Positions 28,564-39,720 of a stretch of DNA of 64,000 bases are shown here, piece by piece. Positions within the stretch are counted from its first letter, which is position 1, and each line of letters starts with the position of its first letter. A program made the translations under genes and the position numbers. The DNA is from Streptomyces ferrugineus. Lineage in GTDB: Bacteria > Actinomycetota > Actinomycetes > Streptomycetales > Streptomycetaceae. The notes under the pieces are model-generated. The model was not told the DNA's origin, did no database searches, and saw only the letters and a list, made by a program, of their open reading frames with translations. The stretch lies in NCBI RefSeq assembly GCF_015160855.1, contig NZ_CP063373.1, positions 8,593,001 through 8,657,000 on the forward strand, in the 5' to 3' direction.

Positions 28564-28668
28564 CGGCCGCCTCTGGAGCCCCTCTTCTTCCGGTTGGCGG
28601 CCTGGTCCTTTCGGCAGGTACGGCTCGATGAACTCCCAATCCAGATCGGTCAGTTGCACTCGCGTCAC
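28564..28668 (-). pseudogene. N-terminal remnant of an IS5-family transposase
   Basis: From a GTG at 28668 on the minus strand the frame reads VTRVQLTDLDWEFIEPYLP. This is the N-terminus of Streptomyces IS5-family transposases, where I recall TDAEWEFIEPYLP as the common form. After about 30 codons the similarity ends and the frame runs into the antisense of the MMPL gene. The orientation matches the C-terminal remnant at 24.1 kb, so together they bracket the two-component/MMPL island. Confidence 0.75.
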
Positions 28669-28755
28669 GTAAGATCGTCTATCGGACCGGACCGTGCCAC
28701 GAAGGCACATCCCGCACATTGATCACGACTCGATACGCGTCCTAGGGTGACCGAT

Positions 28756-29796
28756 ATGGCCCTTTACCTGCGCGGCACCCTCCTCCCCGCCGGTACCGTC
28801 CGCGAGTTCTGGGTCCTCGGCGACCGCATCACCTTCGACCGCCCTTCGGCCGAGGCGGAGACGGTGGCCGACAGTGGTTTCCTGCTCCCGGGACTGGTCG
28901 ACGTGCACACGCACCCTGGGTCCCCGTCCGAGGGTGAGCCGCGCTGGGACCCCGGCGCGTTCGCCGAGCAGATCGCCGCGCATCGGGACGCCGGGACGAC
29001 GGCGCTGCGGTTTCCGGGGCTGCTCGGGGAGATCCCGGACGGGATGCGGGACGCGGCCGACGTGCCGCGCATGATCACGGCGGGGCGTTGGCTGGCCTGG
29101 GCTGGACTGTCGCGGAACGCCGACTTCCACACCGTCACCGAGGACCTGGTCTCCGCGGCCGTCGCCGAGGCCAAGGCCCATGACGGCTGGTGCAAGCTCA
29201 TGGGCGACTGGGACTTCGAGGCGGCGCCGGTGCCGTACGAGCTGCTGCGCGCCGTCACCGACGCGGTGCACGCGGTGGGGGGACGGGTCGCCGCGCACTG
29301 CCAGTCGGCGCAGGGCGTGCTGCACGCCGCGCGGGCGGGCGTCGACTCGATCGAGCACGGCATGGGGATGCCGGAGGAGTGCGTGCAGCTGATGGCCGCG
29401 CACGGGGCGGCCTACGTCCCCACCCTCACCGCCTTCGCCCGCAGCGCACCCGGCATCAAGGACAACCCCCGCGGCCGGCTCTGGCACCAGGGCCACCGCG
29501 TCATGATCCGCCGGGTCCGCGAGGCGCACGACGCCGGTGTCACCGTCCTCGCCGGCACCGACTCCGCGCCCTTCGGCAACGTCGCCACCGAGGTCGAGCA
29601 CCTCATCGCCGCCGGCCTGCCCGCCGACGTGGCGGTGGGCGCGGCAAGTTGGGCGGCGCGGGACTTCCTGGGGCTGCCGGGGCTCGTGGAGGGCGGGCTC
29701 GCGGACGTCACCGTGTACGACACGGATCCGCGGCTGGAGCCGGGAGTGCTGCGGCATCCCAGGCGGATCGTGCTGCGCGGGCGAGTCGTGCGCTGA
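28756..29796 (+). CDS. Amidohydrolase-family protein (imidazolonepropionase-like)
   Basis: 346 residues from the ATG at 28756; a GTG at 28747 would add three residues. It shows the amidohydrolase metal-site pattern: the first-strand VDVHTHPG, the later histidines in VAAHCQSAQG and SIEHGMGM, and the aspartate in LAGTDSAPFG. The N- and C-terminal beta-sandwich pieces (LRGTLLPAGTVREF and DVTVYDTDPRLEPG) are also in place. The substrate cannot be assigned. Its start lies just beyond the IS5 remnant, so it marks the edge of the inserted segment. Confidence 0.88.
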   Translation: MALYLRGTLLPAGTVREFWVLGDRITFDRPSAEAETVADSGFLLPGLVDVHTHPGSPSEGEPRWDPGAFAEQIAAHRDAGTTALRFPGLLGEIPDGMRDAADVPRMITAGRWLAWAGLSRNADFHTVTEDLVSAAVAEAKAHDGWCKLMGDWDFEAAPVPYELLRAVTDAVHAVGGRVAAHCQSAQGVLHAARAGVDSIEHGMGMPEECVQLMAAHGAAYVPTLTAFARSAPGIKDNPRGRLWHQGHRVMIRRVREAHDAGVTVLAGTDSAPFGNVATEVEHLIAAGLPADVAVGAASWAARDFLGLPGLVEGGLADVTVYDTDPRLEPGVLRHPRRIVLRGRVVR

Positions 29797-29812
29797 AGGG
29801 CACGGGAGGGCC

Positions 29813-30202
29813 TCAGCCCCGCCGCGCCACCAACTCCACCTCGAACCCGTCCCGGTCCTCCAGATAGGCGGCGTAGTGGCCCGGCCCACCCGCGTGGGGG
29901 TGCCGGTCGGGGAAGAGCAGCGCCCAGCCGTGCCGCGGCGCCTCCTCGGCCAGCGCGTCGACTTCCGCGCGGCCGCCCGGCACATGGAAGGCCAGGTGGT
30001 TCAGCCCGGGCAGCAGCCGGTCGTGCCGGTCGCCGCGCAGGGCCGGGGACTGCTCGAGGACGATGTACGTCTCCCCCGCACGCCAGCTACGACCCGCCGC
30101 CCAGTCCTGGTGCGGTTCATGGCCGAGGCGCTCCAGCAGCCACCCCCACGACCGCACCGCACGCTCCAGGTCCGGCACCCACAACTCCACGTGATGCAGC
30201 AA
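29813..30202 (-). CDS. VOC (glyoxalase/bleomycin-resistance) family protein
   Basis: 129 residues. The best start is TTG at 30202 (LLHHVELWVPDLERA), preceded by GAGG at good spacing; no ATG is available. Paired beta-alpha-beta-beta-beta modules are visible: HHVELWVPDL, then LNHLAFHVPG and AAYLEDRDGFEVELV, with the metal-ligand positions H4 and the later H/E residues typical of VOC folds. The likely role is a dioxygenase, isomerase or small-molecule-binding protein. It converges on the amidohydrolase gene (16 bp apart) and diverges from the methyltransferase gene. Confidence 0.82.
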   Translation of the reverse strand: MLHHVELWVPDLERAVRSWGWLLERLGHEPHQDWAAGRSWRAGETYIVLEQSPALRGDRHDRLLPGLNHLAFHVPGGRAEVDALAEEAPRHGWALLFPDRHPHAGGPGHYAAYLEDRDGFEVELVARRG

Positions 30203-30252
30203 CTCGCCTACCTCGCCCTCGCGTTGGGCCGCATTGTGGCAGACTTCCGCGC

Positions 30253-30993
30253 GTGGTCGATCGTTCGTTCGCGGATCTCTCGCTCGCCGCGTTGTACGAC
30301 ACCCTGAACCCTTGGGGGGCGGGTGACGACTTCTACCTCAAGTTCGTGATGGGTGCCGATGCCGTGCTCGATGTCGGGTGCGGTACGGGGCAGTTGCTGC
30401 GGCGTGCGTATGCCGACGGGCACCGGGGTCGGCTCGTGGGGCTCGACCCGGCCGCCGCGATGCTCGTGCAGGCCCGGCGGCCCGGCAGCGGCGTCGAGTG
30501 GGTGCTCGGTGATCTGCGGACGCGGGAGTGGTGCGCGGAGTTCGAACTGGTCGTGATGACCGGACACGCCTTCCAGGTGCTCGTGGGCGACGAGGAGCTG
30601 CGCGCCGCGCTGCGGGCCGTGCGCCGGGCCCTGCGTCCCGGTGGGCGGTTCGTGTTCGAGACGCGCAATCCCGGTGCGCGGGCGTGGGAGACGTGGACGT
30701 CCGGGCGGGTGCGGGAGGTGACCGGCCCGGACGGGTGCGCCGTACGGGTGTGGCACGAGCTGGAGCGACCCCTGCGCGGGGATCGTGTGACCTTCACGGA
30801 GACCTACGACAGCGACGGCTGGCAGCGCCCCCGCGTCAGCCGCACCACCCTCCGCTTCCTCGCCCCCGAGGCCCTGTCCGCCGCCCTGCGCGAAGTCGGC
30901 CTCACCGTCGTCGAACAGTACGGCGACTGGGAGCGAGCACCGCTCACCCCCACCTGCCCCGAGATCATCACCGTGGCGGAGGCCGAGTGCTAG
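30253..30993 (+). CDS. Class I SAM-dependent methyltransferase
   Basis: 246 residues starting with GTG at 30253. Motif I VLDVGCGTGQLL, the acidic end of strand 2 in LVGLDPAAAM, motif II-like VLGDLRTREW and the post-motif LRPGGRFVFETRNP identify a Rossmann-fold methyltransferase (Methyltransf_25/11 group). The C-terminal half forms an antiparallel sheet with a likely substrate pocket. No clear ribosome-binding site precedes the start, so the transcript may be leaderless or nearly so. The substrate is unknown; the gene ends 18 bp before the convergent end of cluster 3. Confidence 0.9.
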   Translation: MVDRSFADLSLAALYDTLNPWGAGDDFYLKFVMGADAVLDVGCGTGQLLRRAYADGHRGRLVGLDPAAAMLVQARRPGSGVEWVLGDLRTREWCAEFELVVMTGHAFQVLVGDEELRAALRAVRRALRPGGRFVFETRNPGARAWETWTSGRVREVTGPDGCAVRVWHELERPLRGDRVTFTETYDSDGWQRPRVSRTTLRFLAPEALSAALREVGLTVVEQYGDWERAPLTPTCPEIITVAEAEC

Positions 30994-31011
30994 GGACGTT
31001 TTGAAGGTCTC

Positions 31012-32142
<1,131 letters not shown>

Positions 32143-32201
32143 AGCCGTGGTCCTCCTCAGACGGGGGCTGATCGGGGGCCTAGGGGGTGTGGTGAAAGCC
32201 C

Positions 32202-33263
32202 CTAGCCGAGTCGGGGCTTGATCTCTTCGATGAAGATGGTCCGCTTCTGGTCCGCCGTGAGATGGCAGGCCGAGGAGCGGTCCGGGCCGAGTGACGGGAC
32301 CTCGGTGACGCAGCGTGTGCCGCCCACCCGGTCCTGGAAGGTGCAGCGGGGGTGGAAGCGGCAGCCGGAGGGCGGGCGCAGCAGGGACGGCGGGGTGCCG
32401 GGGATGGGTGCCAGCGGGGCGCCGGGGTCCGAGTCCAGGCGGGGCATCGAGTTCAGCAGGCCCCAGGTGTACGGGTGTTGCGGCGCCCTCAGCACCTCGC
32501 CGACCGTACCCCGCTCCACCGCGCGGCCCGCGTACATCACCATGATGTCGTCGGCCATGTCGGCGATGACGCCGAGGTCGTGGGTGATGAAGATGATCGC
32601 CGAGCCGAACTCCTGCTGGAGGTCCTTCAGCAGGTCCAGGATCTGGGCTTGGACGGTGACGTCCAGGGCGGTGGTCGGCTCGTCGGCGATCAGCAGGTCG
32701 GGGTCGCAGACCAGCGCCATCGCGATCATCGCGCGCTGGCGCATACCGCCGGAGAACTGGTGCGGATAGTCCTTCGCCCGCTGCCTGGGGTTGGGGATGC
32801 CGACCTTGCCCAGCATCTCCACGGCCCGCTCCCAGGCGGCCTTCTTCGAGGCGCGCATGTGCTTCATGTACGGCTCGGCGATCTGCCGGCCGACCGTGTA
32901 GTACGGCGACAGCGCGGTGAGCGGGTCCTGGAAGATCATGGCGACCTTGTTGCCGCGCAGCTTCTCCAGCTCCGACTCCCGGGCGGTGGTCAACTCCTTG
33001 CCGTCCAGCAGGATCTCGCCCTCGACGGTGGTGAACATCGGGTTGTGCAGGCCGAGGATCGTCAGGTTGGTCACCGACTTCCCCGAGCCCGACTCGCCCA
33101 CGATGCCCAGCGTGCTGCCGCGCTCCAGGTCGAACGACAGCCCGTCCACGGCCCGTACGACGCCGTCCTCGGTCCGGAAGCTGACGTGCAGGTCCCGCAC
33201 CGAGAGGAAGGCACCCTCGTCGGCCGGAACCGGGGCGCCGTCCTCCTTGGTCACAGTGGTCAC
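32202..33263 (-). CDS. bldKD: BldKD-like oligopeptide ABC ATPase, OppD type (cluster 3)
   Basis: 353 residues starting with GTG at 33263; GAGGAG lies 6-7 nt upstream. A TTG five codons further upstream is a poorer choice. Walker [10 protein letters not shown], signature FSGGMRQR, Walker [13 protein letters not shown] and H-loop ITHDLG are present, with the cysteine-bearing extension [13 protein letters not shown]. It shares the NLTILGLH and [18 protein letters not shown] stretches with its cluster 2 paralogue. The name depends on the bldK assignment of the whole cluster. Confidence 0.9.
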   Translation of the reverse strand: MTTVTKEDGAPVPADEGAFLSVRDLHVSFRTEDGVVRAVDGLSFDLERGSTLGIVGESGSGKSVTNLTILGLHNPMFTTVEGEILLDGKELTTARESELEKLRGNKVAMIFQDPLTALSPYYTVGRQIAEPYMKHMRASKKAAWERAVEMLGKVGIPNPRQRAKDYPHQFSGGMRQRAMIAMALVCDPDLLIADEPTTALDVTVQAQILDLLKDLQQEFGSAIIFITHDLGVIADMADDIMVMYAGRAVERGTVGEVLRAPQHPYTWGLLNSMPRLDSDPGAPLAPIPGTPPSLLRPPSGCRFHPRCTFQDRVGGTRCVTEVPSLGPDRSSACHLTADQKRTIFIEEIKPRLG

Positions 33264-33296
33264 GTCGGTGCTCCTCAAGCAGTTCCTCAGCGCGGC

Positions 33297-34277
33297 CTAG
33301 GCCAGCCGCACCCGCGGGTCGATGTAGGCGTACGCGGCGTCGACGACGATGTTGCTGAGCAGAATCATGGTGGCGGAGAACAGCATCACGCCCAAGAGGA
33401 GCGGCAGATCGCTGAAGAAGACGGACTCCACCGCCAGCCGGCCGAGCCCCGGGAGTCCGAAGGTGTACTCCGTGATGATGGCGCCGCCGAGCAGCGAGCC
33501 GAGGTCGATGCCGAAGATGGTGACGACGGGGATCAGCGATCCGCGCCAGGCGTAGCGGAAGAAGACGTAGCGTCTGGACATGCCCTTGGCGCGGGCGGTG
33601 CGGACGTGTTCCTCCTGGAGCTGTTCGATCATCGACGAGCGGGACATACGGGTGTACTGCGAGGCGAAGATCGTGGACAGCACGATCCACGGGATGAGCA
33701 GTCCCGTGAACCAGGCGACCGGGTTGTCGGTGAGCGGGTTGTAGGCGGGCTTGTCGAAGATCTGGGTCTGGTAGACGAGGATCGCGAGGGCGAGCGGACC
33801 GAGGAAGTAGATCTGCATCGAGCTGATCACCATCGCGCCGGCGGTGAAGGTCTTGTCGACGAGCGTGCCGCGCTTCCAGGCGGCGATCAGCCCGGTGCCC
33901 AGACCGATGACCAGGAAGCAGACCGCCCCGCCGAGGGTGAGCGAGACGGTGGTGGGCAGGCGGTCCATCAGGGTGCCCCAGACCTGCTCGTTGGAGTGGT
34001 ACGAGTAGCCGAAGCAGGGGGCGGGGCAGGGGCCCTGGGCGAAGTCGTCGCTGCCCATGACGAGGTTGGTCAGGAAGATCCAGTACTGCTCGGGGACCGG
34101 CTTGTCGAGGCCGAGCACCCGGTGCAGGTTCTCGAGGTTGGCCGGGGTGCACGTCTTGCCGCACATCAGCAGCGCCGGGTCGCGCGGCATCCCGAAGAAC
34201 AGCAGGAACGCGACGATGCTCAGCAGAAAGAGAATGATGACGGCGCCGAGGGACCGGCGCACCAGGAAGCGCAGCAT
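33297..34277 (-). CDS. bldKC: BldKC-like oligopeptide ABC permease, OppB type (cluster 3)
   Basis: 326 residues, MLRFLVRRSLGAVIIL at the N-terminus. It has six hydrophobic segments, the outside CGKTC pair and a second Cys pair (GPCPAPCFGYSYH), and the EAA loop TARAKGMSRRYVFFRYAWRG. Its length is identical to the cluster 2 paralogue. It is separated from the binding-protein gene by 90 bp containing a hairpin. It probably forms the channel with the OppC-type protein at the head of the operon. Confidence 0.9.
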   Translation of the reverse strand: MLRFLVRRSLGAVIILFLLSIVAFLLFFGMPRDPALLMCGKTCTPANLENLHRVLGLDKPVPEQYWIFLTNLVMGSDDFAQGPCPAPCFGYSYHSNEQVWGTLMDRLPTTVSLTLGGAVCFLVIGLGTGLIAAWKRGTLVDKTFTAGAMVISSMQIYFLGPLALAILVYQTQIFDKPAYNPLTDNPVAWFTGLLIPWIVLSTIFASQYTRMSRSSMIEQLQEEHVRTARAKGMSRRYVFFRYAWRGSLIPVVTIFGIDLGSLLGGAIITEYTFGLPGLGRLAVESVFFSDLPLLLGVMLFSATMILLSNIVVDAAYAYIDPRVRLA

Positions 34278-34311
34278 GACAGTCAGCTCTCAGACGTCGA
34301 CGGACCCAGGG

Positions 34312-34357
34312 CCGGCATACGGTGCCCCCCGCACGGGCGGTGGGCGCCGGATGCCGG
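34312..34357 (-). terminator. Hairpin after the cluster 3 binding-protein gene (attenuator or stabiliser)
   Basis: CCGGCAT at 34312-34318 pairs with ATGCCGG at 34351-34357, and the inner bases give a further imperfect GGTGCC/GGCGCC stem. It sits between the binding-protein stop and the permease start, the same place as the cluster 2 hairpin. Confidence 0.45.
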
Positions 34358-34367
34358 GCGGGTGGGG

Positions 34368-36176
34368 TTACTTGACGTACAGGCGGCGCGGGTCGACGCC
34401 GGCGATGACGTCGTCGTAGACGAGTCCGCCGATCTTGGATCCGGCGATCTGGATCTGCTTGTAGTAGGCGGTCGGTACGACGTTGACCACCTCGGTGAGC
34501 AGGTACTTGTTGAGCTTCTCCCACTCGGCCGCGGCCTTGGCCGGGTCGGTGATCTTGTTGATGCGGTCGATCTCGCTGTTCACGTGCGGGTCGTTGATCT
34601 GCGAGTAGTTCTGCGCACCCTCGGCGATCACGCGCCCGTCGTACAGCGGCGGGATCACGGTGGAGGCGGACGGCCAGTCGGCGCCCCACGCGGTGTGGAA
34701 GATGTCGTAGTTGTTGTCCAGCTTGCTGACCTGGTCGTAGTAGGTCTCGGCCGGGATCTCCTGGCGCTGGACGTCGAAGCCGGCCTTCTCCAGGCCCGCC
34801 GCCATGGCGGTGGAGTACGCCTGGCCCTCCTGGGAGTTGATGTAGCCGAAGGTCAGCTTCATGCCGACCTTGCCGACCTCCTCCAGGAGCTTCTTGGCCT
34901 TGGCCGGGTCACCGGCGGGCTTCTTCTTCTTGCCGAACGGGTCGAAGGCGGGGTCGTAGCCGGTGACGGTCGGGCTGATGATGCCGCCCGCGACCTCCAT
35001 CGCGTCGGTGCCGCCGTAGGCCCGCACGAACGGGGTGACCGGAAGGGCGTACGCGATGGCCTGACGGACCTTGATGTCCTTCATCGCCGCGTGACTCATG
35101 TTGATGTTGATCTGGCCCACGTAGGGCTGGAAGCCGATCACCGTACGGGACTTCATCTTCGGGTCCGCGAGGACCTTGGACAGGTTGCCCGCGTCGACGG
35201 AGTTCTGGAAGCTGACCGCGGTCTGGTCGGCGCCGCTGTCGGCGACGAGGGCCTTGGTGGAGTCCTCGTACTGCTGGTTGAAGGTGATGTTGAACCGGTC
35301 GACGTACTGGTGGCGGAGCGGGTCGGTGTCCGGGTCCCAGTTGGTGTTCTTCACCAGCACCATCGACTTGCCCGACTTGAAGGACTGGATCTTGTACGGC
35401 CCGGTCACCACCGGGGCCTTGTCGTACTTCTCCTTGGTGTCACCCTTCTGGGAGACCACCGCATAGCCCGTCATGGCCAGCGCGTACGGCAGCTCGGGGT
35501 GCGCCTTCTTGAACTTGAAGACGACGGTTTTCTCGTCCGGCGTCTCCAGGATGCTGTCCGGGAAGTGCTTGCCCTTGTACGGGCCGTCCGGCAGCAGCTT
35601 GCGGTAGTCGGCGCCCGGGGTGTCGGCCAGCCACTGCTGGACGTACGGCGGGCCCTGGTTGATGAAGGGCGCGAACTGCCGCTCGAAGGTGTGCCGGACG
35701 TCCGCGGAGGTGATGGCTGAGCCGTCCTCGAACTTGATGCCGTCCTTGAGCGTGTACTTCCAGGTCTTGCCGCCGTCCGTGGTGGTGCCGGAGTCGGTGG
35801 CCAGGTCGCCGACGACCTCGTGCTTGCTGCCGTCGTTGCTGGTGGCCTTGTATCCGGTGAGGCCTCTGTGCAGCAGTTGCGCCACGGCCATCTCGTTCTG
35901 CACATAGATCTGCGCCGGGTCGAGGTGGGCGTAACTGTCGCGGGCGGGCACTGAGATGGTGCCGCCGGACTTGGCGCCCGGGACCTCGGCCGCGGGTCCC
36001 TTGGAGGCCTCGGCGTCCCCGAACTCGATGGCCGCCTGCTGCCGTTGGGCGTTCTCTTTCTGTTTGTCGTCGTTGCCACCGCCCTTGCTGCCGCCCTCGC
36101 TGCACCCGGTCAGCACCAGTGCGCCGGCCGCGAGCACCGAGATTGCCGCGTATACGTGGCGTCCGCCCCTGTTCAT
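34368..36176 (-). CDS. bldKB: BldKB-like oligopeptide-binding lipoprotein (cluster 3)
   Basis: 602 residues from the ATG at 36176. The signal peptide is of the Sec lipoprotein type with lipobox VLTGC (C25), followed by a Gly/Ser/Lys-rich linker of about 45 residues. The SBP_bac_5 domain starts at GGTISVPARDSYAHLDPAQIY; the DPAQIYV motif is shared with the cluster 2 protein. Length matches BldKB, the binding protein needed for aerial mycelium formation in S. coelicolor, where it imports an extracellular signalling peptide. The ligand of this copy is not known, and two paralogous importers nearby could overlap with it. Confidence 0.9.
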   Translation of the reverse strand: MNRGGRHVYAAISVLAAGALVLTGCSEGGSKGGGNDDKQKENAQRQQAAIEFGDAEASKGPAAEVPGAKSGGTISVPARDSYAHLDPAQIYVQNEMAVAQLLHRGLTGYKATSNDGSKHEVVGDLATDSGTTTDGGKTWKYTLKDGIKFEDGSAITSADVRHTFERQFAPFINQGPPYVQQWLADTPGADYRKLLPDGPYKGKHFPDSILETPDEKTVVFKFKKAHPELPYALAMTGYAVVSQKGDTKEKYDKAPVVTGPYKIQSFKSGKSMVLVKNTNWDPDTDPLRHQYVDRFNITFNQQYEDSTKALVADSGADQTAVSFQNSVDAGNLSKVLADPKMKSRTVIGFQPYVGQININMSHAAMKDIKVRQAIAYALPVTPFVRAYGGTDAMEVAGGIISPTVTGYDPAFDPFGKKKKPAGDPAKAKKLLEEVGKVGMKLTFGYINSQEGQAYSTAMAAGLEKAGFDVQRQEIPAETYYDQVSKLDNNYDIFHTAWGADWPSASTVIPPLYDGRVIAEGAQNYSQINDPHVNSEIDRINKITDPAKAAAEWEKLNKYLLTEVVNVVPTAYYKQIQIAGSKIGGLVYDDVIAGVDPRRLYVK

Positions 36177-36233
36177 CACTCAGTTTCCACCCATCTGTGT
36201 GTCACCAGTGCGAAGGAAGTGCCAGCCAACGGT

Positions 36234-37268
36234 TCAGCGCGCCGTCTTGGGGTCGAAGGCGTCCCGGACCGAGTCCCCGAGCAGGTTGAACGCGACGATG
36301 AAGATGATCATCGAGATGCCGGGGAAGAACATGTAGGTGATGTCGTTCTGCATCACGAGTTCGGTGGACGCCTTGGCGAACATCTGCCCCCAGTCCGGCG
36401 TCGGTTCGACGATGCCCACGCCGAGAAAGGACAGTCCGGCCTCGGCGGTCACGAAGTTGGGCAGCATGTAGGTGCCCTGTACGAGGATCGGGGTGACCAC
36501 GTTCGGCAGGATCTCCTTGCGGATGATCCGCCACGGCGGGGCACCGCTGACCTTGGCCGCATCGATGAACTCCCGTTCTCGCAGGGCGAGTGTGGTGCCT
36601 CTGAGGATCCGTCCGAGGCTCATCCAGCCCAGGAACCACTGCACGAGGATGAGGGCGACGACCCGTACGTAGACCGGTGTCTCGTCGCGCGGGCTGACGA
36701 ACAGGGAGACCACGACCGGCATGCTGGCGATGAAGAACAGCTGGGCGGGGAAGGCGAGCAGGAAGTCGATGACCCGGCTGATCCAGTAGTCCGTCCTGCC
36801 GCCGAGGTAGCCGGCCGTGACGCCGAGGAGGATCCCGGTGAGCACGGTCGCGAGCGTGACGGCGATCGAGATGCCGAGCGAGGTCCGGATGCCGTAGAGG
36901 AGCTTGGTGAAGACGTCGTATCCGTTGCCGGGTTCGAGGCCGAACCAGAACTCGCCGCTGATACCGCCGTTGGGCTGCACCGGCACGCCGGCGCTGTCGA
37001 ACAGCTCGGGGCGTTCGTCGGCGTACACGGTGTACGGGTTCTTGCCGTACAGCCAGGAGATCACCGGCGCGAGCAGGCCGATCAGGAAGAAGAAGATGAC
37101 GACATAGGCCGAGATCACGCCGGTGCGGTCGCGTTTGAAGCGGATCCACATCAGCTGGCCGGGAGACCGGCCGACGAGTAGCTCGTCCTCGTCCTTCGCG
37201 GGCGGCGGTGGCCCGCCGTCCGCGATGACCGAGGCACCGCCACCCTCAACACCGATACGACTTGTCAC
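36234..37268 (-). CDS. bldKA: BldKA-like oligopeptide ABC permease, OppC type (cluster 3)
   Basis: 344 residues from GTG at 37268 (VTSRIGVEGGGAS); an upstream TTG would add 11 residues but lacks a ribosome-binding site. A cytoplasmic tail of about 50 residues with DEDELLVGRSPGQ precedes helix 1 (TGVISAYVVIFFFLIGLLAP). The EAA loop is DAAKVSGAPPWRIIRKEILPN. It is the first gene of cluster 3 and lies downstream of typA in the same direction, but a strong terminator in between makes it the start of its own operon. Confidence 0.9.
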   Translation of the reverse strand: MTSRIGVEGGGASVIADGGPPPPAKDEDELLVGRSPGQLMWIRFKRDRTGVISAYVVIFFFLIGLLAPVISWLYGKNPYTVYADERPELFDSAGVPVQPNGGISGEFWFGLEPGNGYDVFTKLLYGIRTSLGISIAVTLATVLTGILLGVTAGYLGGRTDYWISRVIDFLLAFPAQLFFIASMPVVVSLFVSPRDETPVYVRVVALILVQWFLGWMSLGRILRGTTLALREREFIDAAKVSGAPPWRIIRKEILPNVVTPILVQGTYMLPNFVTAEAGLSFLGVGIVEPTPDWGQMFAKASTELVMQNDITYMFFPGISMIIFIVAFNLLGDSVRDAFDPKTAR

Positions 37269-37570
37269 GTTTCGCCCGTTTCGCCGGTATGGGTATGCCA
37301 AAGCGAGGCGTGCGGAAGTCCGCAGCCGGACGCGCGTAGGAGATGTGCGCCTTCAGGCGACCCCCCTGGTGCCGCTAACTATCTGCCCTCAGCCAACTAC
37401 CGGCCACCGTCTTTAAATCTCAATTCAGTCACAGCTCGCGTGAAGGTCTTCCGAAATCTGGACGAAACGTTTGCAGGAGAAGGGCGCGAAACGGACTTGT
37501 TACATGACTATCGTGCGAGTATCTCCGCATTTCGGGCATGAGTCGGTTCTCGGCCAACGGAAAACGGCTT
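37269..37570. promoter_or_regulatory. Upstream region of cluster 3 (putative bldK promoter region)
   Basis: About 300 bp without a gene between the typA terminator and the first gene of cluster 3. It is less GC-rich than the surroundings, with AT-rich patches around 37380-37440 and 37495-37575. On the minus strand TTGAGATTTAAAGACGG near 37410-37425 looks AT-rich enough for a promoter, but I cannot pair -35 and -10 boxes with confidence. Confidence 0.5.
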
Positions 37571-37612
37571 GCAAAAAAGCCCGGGCTCCCCCTCGTTGGG
37601 GGAGCCCGGGCT
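37571..37612 (-). terminator. Intrinsic terminator of typA
   Basis: A perfect 15-bp stem (37578-37592 with 37598-37612) with a 5-nt loop, followed on the minus strand by a run of six T. It starts 15 bp after the typA stop codon. This is the clearest rho-independent terminator in the window. Confidence 0.95.
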
Positions 37613-37626
37613 CAACCGTCCGATGC

Positions 37627-39534
<1,908 letters not shown>

Positions 39535-39720
39535 ATTGCGGCGTACTCCCGGAGTGGTGAGGACGGCTCTCGCGTACATCTGTGTTACGCGGGCCCTGCC
39601 GGGCTGGACACGCCACGGCCTCACCCCATGGTACGGGGCCGCCGCCGATGGGGCTTGGCGGGATACGTCAGTGCAGGTCAGGTAAGGGATTACCGGGATT
39701 GCCCCCCTCTGAGGCAAGGG

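Noticed and set aside
24285..30993. A biosynthetic gene cluster made of MMPL, amidohydrolase, VOC and methyltransferase genes
   Set aside because: There is no core synthase. The IS remnant separates the MMPL module from the other genes, and the latter lie on both strands with unrelated functions.
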